NCBI GenBank assembly: GCA_017550445.1
Contig: JAFZOV010000024.1
Coordinates: 1 to 14,138 of the forward strand
Origin: Fibrobacter sp.
GTDB lineage: Bacteria > Fibrobacterota > Fibrobacteria > Fibrobacterales > Fibrobacteraceae
DNA length: 14,138 nucleotides
Direction: 5' to 3'
In this document: in pieces, positions 11,237 to 14,138 of the stretch
Layout of the letters: every line of letters begins with the position of its first letter
How positions within the stretch are numbered: the first letter of the stretch is position 1
The notes under the pieces: model-generated
Database searches by the model: none
Told to the model about the DNA's origin: nothing
The model's input: the letters and a program-made list of their open reading frames with translations, nothing else
Translations under genes and position numbers: made by a program

Positions 11237-14138
11237 ATGAATTTCAAGATTGGCCAACGCTATGTAAGTCAATCGGAACCTGCACTCGGCCTAGGCATTG
11301 TGACCGAGGTGCAGGACCGTATTGTTAGAATTTCGTTCCCCGCTGTAAGTGATGTCCGTTGTTACCGTTCCATGGGTGCCCCAGTGGACCGCTTTGAACT
11401 TTCGGTCGGCGATACCGCCAAGAGCGAAAAGGGAATGTCTTTTACCGTTGAATCTGTAAAAGAAGTGGATGGCTTGTTGGTGTATACGGGTCGTGCCGGC
11501 AGACAGATGAAGGAATCTGAACTGAGCGGCAAGATTTCGATTGCGCGTCCGGCGGACCTGTTCAAGGCCCTCATGGAAAACCGCGTGTCGAACAGCGTGC
11601 AGTTCGGCCGTCGCGAATCGGCCATGGAACTTTCTTGCAAGTGGATTTCTTCGCCGGTGCGTGGCATGATTGGCCCGCGTACTTCCATGATTCCGCACCA
11701 GTACTATTTGTGTCAGCGCGCTTGTGACAGTTCTACGCTTCCGCGCCTGATGCTTTCGGACGAAGTGGGCCTTGGTAAGACGATTGAAGCGGGTATGATT
11801 TGGCATGCGCTTAAGGCTCGTGGTCGCCTTACGCGTACCTTGATTATTGTGCCCGAAACGCTGAAGCACCAGTGGCTCGTGGAAATGAAGCGCCGCTTCA
11901 ACCACCTGTTTACCTTGGTGGACGAAGGCTACATCAAGGGTTTGTTCGTGAACGATGACGATGACCGCCCGAATCCGTTCACGATAGCAAACGATATTAT
12001 TTGCTCGATTGATTTCTTGATCAAACAACCTGCCTTGATAGAAGACTTGCTCAAGACCAATTGGGACATGGTGATTATCGATGAAGCGCACCACCTGGTT
12101 TGCGAAGACGGATTTACGAGCCATGAATACCTGTTGGCGAATGCCGTGATTCAGCGCTCAAAGGGAGTGCTCCTTTTGACGGGTACGCCGCTGCAGTTCC
12201 ATCCGGAATCGCAGTTCAACCGCTTGAAGATGCTCGACCCTGTGCGCTTTGCGGACTACAACAGCTTTATCAAGGACCAGGACGCTTACCGCAAACTGGT
12301 GAATGAACTTTCGAAGTTGCCGACGGATCCGGGTCAGACCATGAGCTGGGACGACTTGAACGAATGCGTTCCGAAGAAGTCGATTATTCGCCCGTGGCTG
12401 GAACAGGAAAGCGCAAAGAGCATGCCTGCCGACGAATGGATTCGCCGCATTGTGGATGCTGTGGGTACTGGTTCTGTGGTGTTCCGCAATACCCGTAAGG
12501 GCGTAGGTGGTTTCCCCAAGCGCGTGCTCGATGAAATTCCGCTCGACCCGAATCCGAATTACCGCGACATGGTGAATGCCGCTGCCGAAAACGATTTGGA
12601 CATGTCCACCGACATTCAAGAGAACGGTCTCTTGTGCACGAGCTATTCCGATGCCTGGGCGCTCGATGAACGCTACGTGTGGCTCAAGCAGTTCTTGAAG
12701 GAACATGCGAACGACAAGGTGCTCCTGATTTGCGAATCCATCCAGGTAGTTCAGGCTCTTGAAACGCTCTTGAACGAATACATGGGCGAGGGCGCCTTCT
12801 CGATGTTCCATGAGAACATGACGATTATGGCCCGCGACAAGGCTGCCGCAAACTTCAGCAAGGAAAACGGCGCGAACCTGTTGATCGCCTCTGAAATCGG
12901 TTCCGAAGGCCGTAACTTCCAGTTTGCGCATCACCTGATTCTTTTTGACTTGCCGCTGGATGCCGCCCTTGTGGAACAGCGTATCGGTCGTTTGGACCGT
13001 ATTGGCCAGACGGAAAATATCATTATCCATGTGCCTTACGTGAAGGGCTCCGGCCAGGAAGTCATGTTCCGCTGGTACCACAACGGCTTGAACGCTTTCG
13101 GCACTCCGATGATGAGCGGTGGCGAACTCTTCCTCAAGTATACAGACGAACTGATTGCCGCTCTTGCCGAACCGCAGGCTTTGCTCCAGAACTTTGTGGA
13201 CACGGTGATTCCGCAGGTCAAGAAAGACTGCGACACCATGCGCAAGAATATTGAAAAGGGCCGCGACCGCTTGCTGGAATTCAACTCCCGCAACCCGGCA
13301 AAGGCTAAAGAAATTACCGATGCCATCTTGAAGATCGACGCCGACAAGGATTTGGAAACGCTCGTGTTCTCGTCGCTGATGGACCGCGGCCTTGAAATCG
13401 AAAAGAGCAAGATCAAGGGCTGCTACATCATTAGCATGGGCACGCAGGTGGAATCGGGCTCGATTCCCGGTATGCCGGAAACGGTCGGTATGGCGGGCGC
13501 CGGTGGCGGTGGCCGCGTGACGCAGGCTGTGGGCAACTTTGAAGAAAGCTCCGGTGGTGGCGACGAAGACGCTCGCTTCTGCGATACGTCGAGCTTGACT
13601 GTGACCTTTGACCGCAACGTGGCCATGGTGCATGACGAAGTGGACTTTGTGAGCTTGGAACACCCGCTTTCGCAGGGTGTGATTGACTTTGAAACTTCGC
13701 TCGACAATGGTGCCGTGGCTTGCAACATCTGGCAGAATTCCGGAATGCGCGGCCTCGTGATGCAGTACAATTTCGCGGTGGACTTCTCGGTGGCCGAAGA
13801 ATGGGGCGTGTCTGACCTTGCGGGCCCGCGCTACATTAGCGTGCTCGTGAACCCCACAGGTGAAGACCTGACCGAAAAGGTTCCGGAACTGAAGGCTGCA
13901 AGCTTCAAGGATGTGCCTGTTCCGCAGGGTAATGCTGCTGTGAACATGACGCTCAAGTATTTCGGTAAAGAAGGCCTCGCCATTGCTCGCCGCATTGTGT
14001 CGGCAAAGGCAAAGGAAATTGCCGAAGTGGCCGCTGCCGCTGTCGAAGCCCGCGCCGAGCAGGAATACCAGCGTATGAACCATTTGCTCAGCATGCGTGG
14101 CAAGGCGGGTAACAATACTCAGCTGCAACAGCTTCGCA
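11237..14138 (+). CDS. rapA: RNA polymerase-associated protein RapA (Swi2/Snf2 ATPase), 3' end missing
   Basis: The frame is open from ATG 11237 to the right edge: 967 codons without a stop. RapA is a DNA/RNA translocase that binds RNA polymerase and aids its recycling. Residues about 2-100 match the RapA Tudor-like N-terminal region (FKIGQRYVS, EPALGLGIVTEV). The ATPase core has Walker A DEVGLGKTIEAG (175-186), DEAH (282-285) and LLLTGTP (312-318). The second lobe carries SEIGSEGRNFQFA and EQRIGRLDRIGQ (to residue 591), nearly identical to E. coli RapA. IIHVPYVKGSGQ and GRDRLLEFNSRNP follow, then TVTFDRNVAM and SLEHPL in the C-terminal part. About 34 glycine-rich residues (about 748-781) appear to be an insertion relative to E. 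coli. By comparison with the 968-residue E. coli protein, only a few tens of residues lie beyond the edge. It is divergent from the GYF-RDD gene. Confidence 0.95.
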   Translation, partial: MNFKIGQRYVSQSEPALGLGIVTEVQDRIVRISFPAVSDVRCYRSMGAPVDRFELSVGDTAKSEKGMSFTVESVKEVDGLLVYTGRAGRQMKESELSGKISIARPADLFKALMENRVSNSVQFGRRESAMELSCKWISSPVRGMIGPRTSMIPHQYYLCQRACDSSTLPRLMLSDEVGLGKTIEAGMIWHALKARGRLTRTLIIVPETLKHQWLVEMKRRFNHLFTLVDEGYIKGLFVNDDDDRPNPFTIANDIICSIDFLIKQPALIEDLLKTNWDMVIIDEAHHLVCEDGFTSHEYLLANAVIQRSKGVLLLTGTPLQFHPESQFNRLKMLDPVRFADYNSFIKDQDAYRKLVNELSKLPTDPGQTMSWDDLNECVPKKSIIRPWLEQESAKSMPADEWIRRIVDAVGTGSVVFRNTRKGVGGFPKRVLDEIPLDPNPNYRDMVNAAAENDLDMSTDIQENGLLCTSYSDAWALDERYVWLKQFLKEHANDKVLLICESIQVVQALETLLNEYMGEGAFSMFHENMTIMARDKAAANFSKENGANLLIASEIGSEGRNFQFAHHLILFDLPLDAALVEQRIGRLDRIGQTENIIIHVPYVKGSGQEVMFRWYHNGLNAFGTPMMSGGELFLKYTDELIAALAEPQALLQNFVDTVIPQVKKDCDTMRKNIEKGRDRLLEFNSRNPAKAKEITDAILKIDADKDLETLVFSSLMDRGLEIEKSKIKGCYIISMGTQVESGSIPGMPETVGMAGAGGGGRVTQAVGNFEESSGGGDEDARFCDTSSLTVTFDRNVAMVHDEVDFVSLEHPLSQGVIDFETSLDNGAVACNIWQNSGMRGLVMQYNFAVDFSVAEEWGVSDLAGPRYISVLVNPTGEDLTEKVPELKAASFKDVPVPQGNAAVNMTLKYFGKEGLAIARRIVSAKAKEIAEVAAAAVEARAEQEYQRMNHLLSMRGKAGNNTQLQQLR

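Noticed and set aside
11291..12124. 277-codon open frame on the minus strand
   Set aside because: Also antisense to rapA, low-complexity in composition, no family resemblance.
12158..14128. 656-codon open frame on the minus strand
   Set aside because: It lies wholly antisense to rapA, whose plus frame has unmistakable SNF2 motifs. The translation is His/Arg/Phe-rich with no recognisable domain; it is a mirror of the codon bias of rapA.

Overview
The window looks like ordinary chromosome from a Gram-negative bacterium with an outer membrane. The best guess is a member of the FCB group, probably Fibrobacter or a close relative. The reasons are a complete Tol-Pal gene set, a PurN with the Bacteroidota-like GGKG insertion, an aconitase of the mitochondrial type, Bacteroidota-like TAnnTTTG boxes before some genes, and short degenerate TTCAGAATTC / TCTCTCGTCT-type repeats between genes. 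The genus is an inference from overall resemblance; no rRNA is present to settle it. I see no tRNA, CRISPR array, insertion sequence, prophage or plasmid function.

Layout, left to right. (1) The 5' end of an aconitase gene runs leftward out of the window and is divergent from a SulP-family anion transporter with a STAS domain; a perfect dyad sits in the shared 102-bp gap. The SulP gene ends at a strong terminator. (2) A possible 39-residue membrane peptide gene precedes purN (glycinamide ribonucleotide formyltransferase), which is followed after 3 bp by rnhB (RNase HII). (3) A rightward envelope cluster follows: tolQ, tolR, a tolA/tonB-like gene, tolB, pal and a cpoB-like TPR lipoprotein, closed by a terminator at 9031-9056. 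TolQ and TolR form the inner-membrane proton channel that energises the TolA-like protein, which reaches across the periplasm to TolB and Pal; CpoB is the usual accessory factor. (4) Convergent to that cluster are two leftward genes, murA (first committed step of peptidoglycan synthesis) and, upstream of it, a GYF_2-RDD membrane protein. (5) Divergent from the latter by 43 bp is rapA, a Swi2/Snf2 ATPase that recycles RNA polymerase. It is open through the right edge, so 967 codons are visible and the last part is missing.

No clearly new multigene system is visible. The points most worth a second look are structural: a 36-bp in-frame tandem repeat that lengthens the Pal stalk, beside a TolA-like protein with a short proline-rich spacer; a glycine-rich insertion in RapA; a GYF_2-RDD fusion; a small membrane ORF; apparent leaderless translation of purN; a dyad operator candidate between aconitase and the transporter; and two families of short intergenic repeats.
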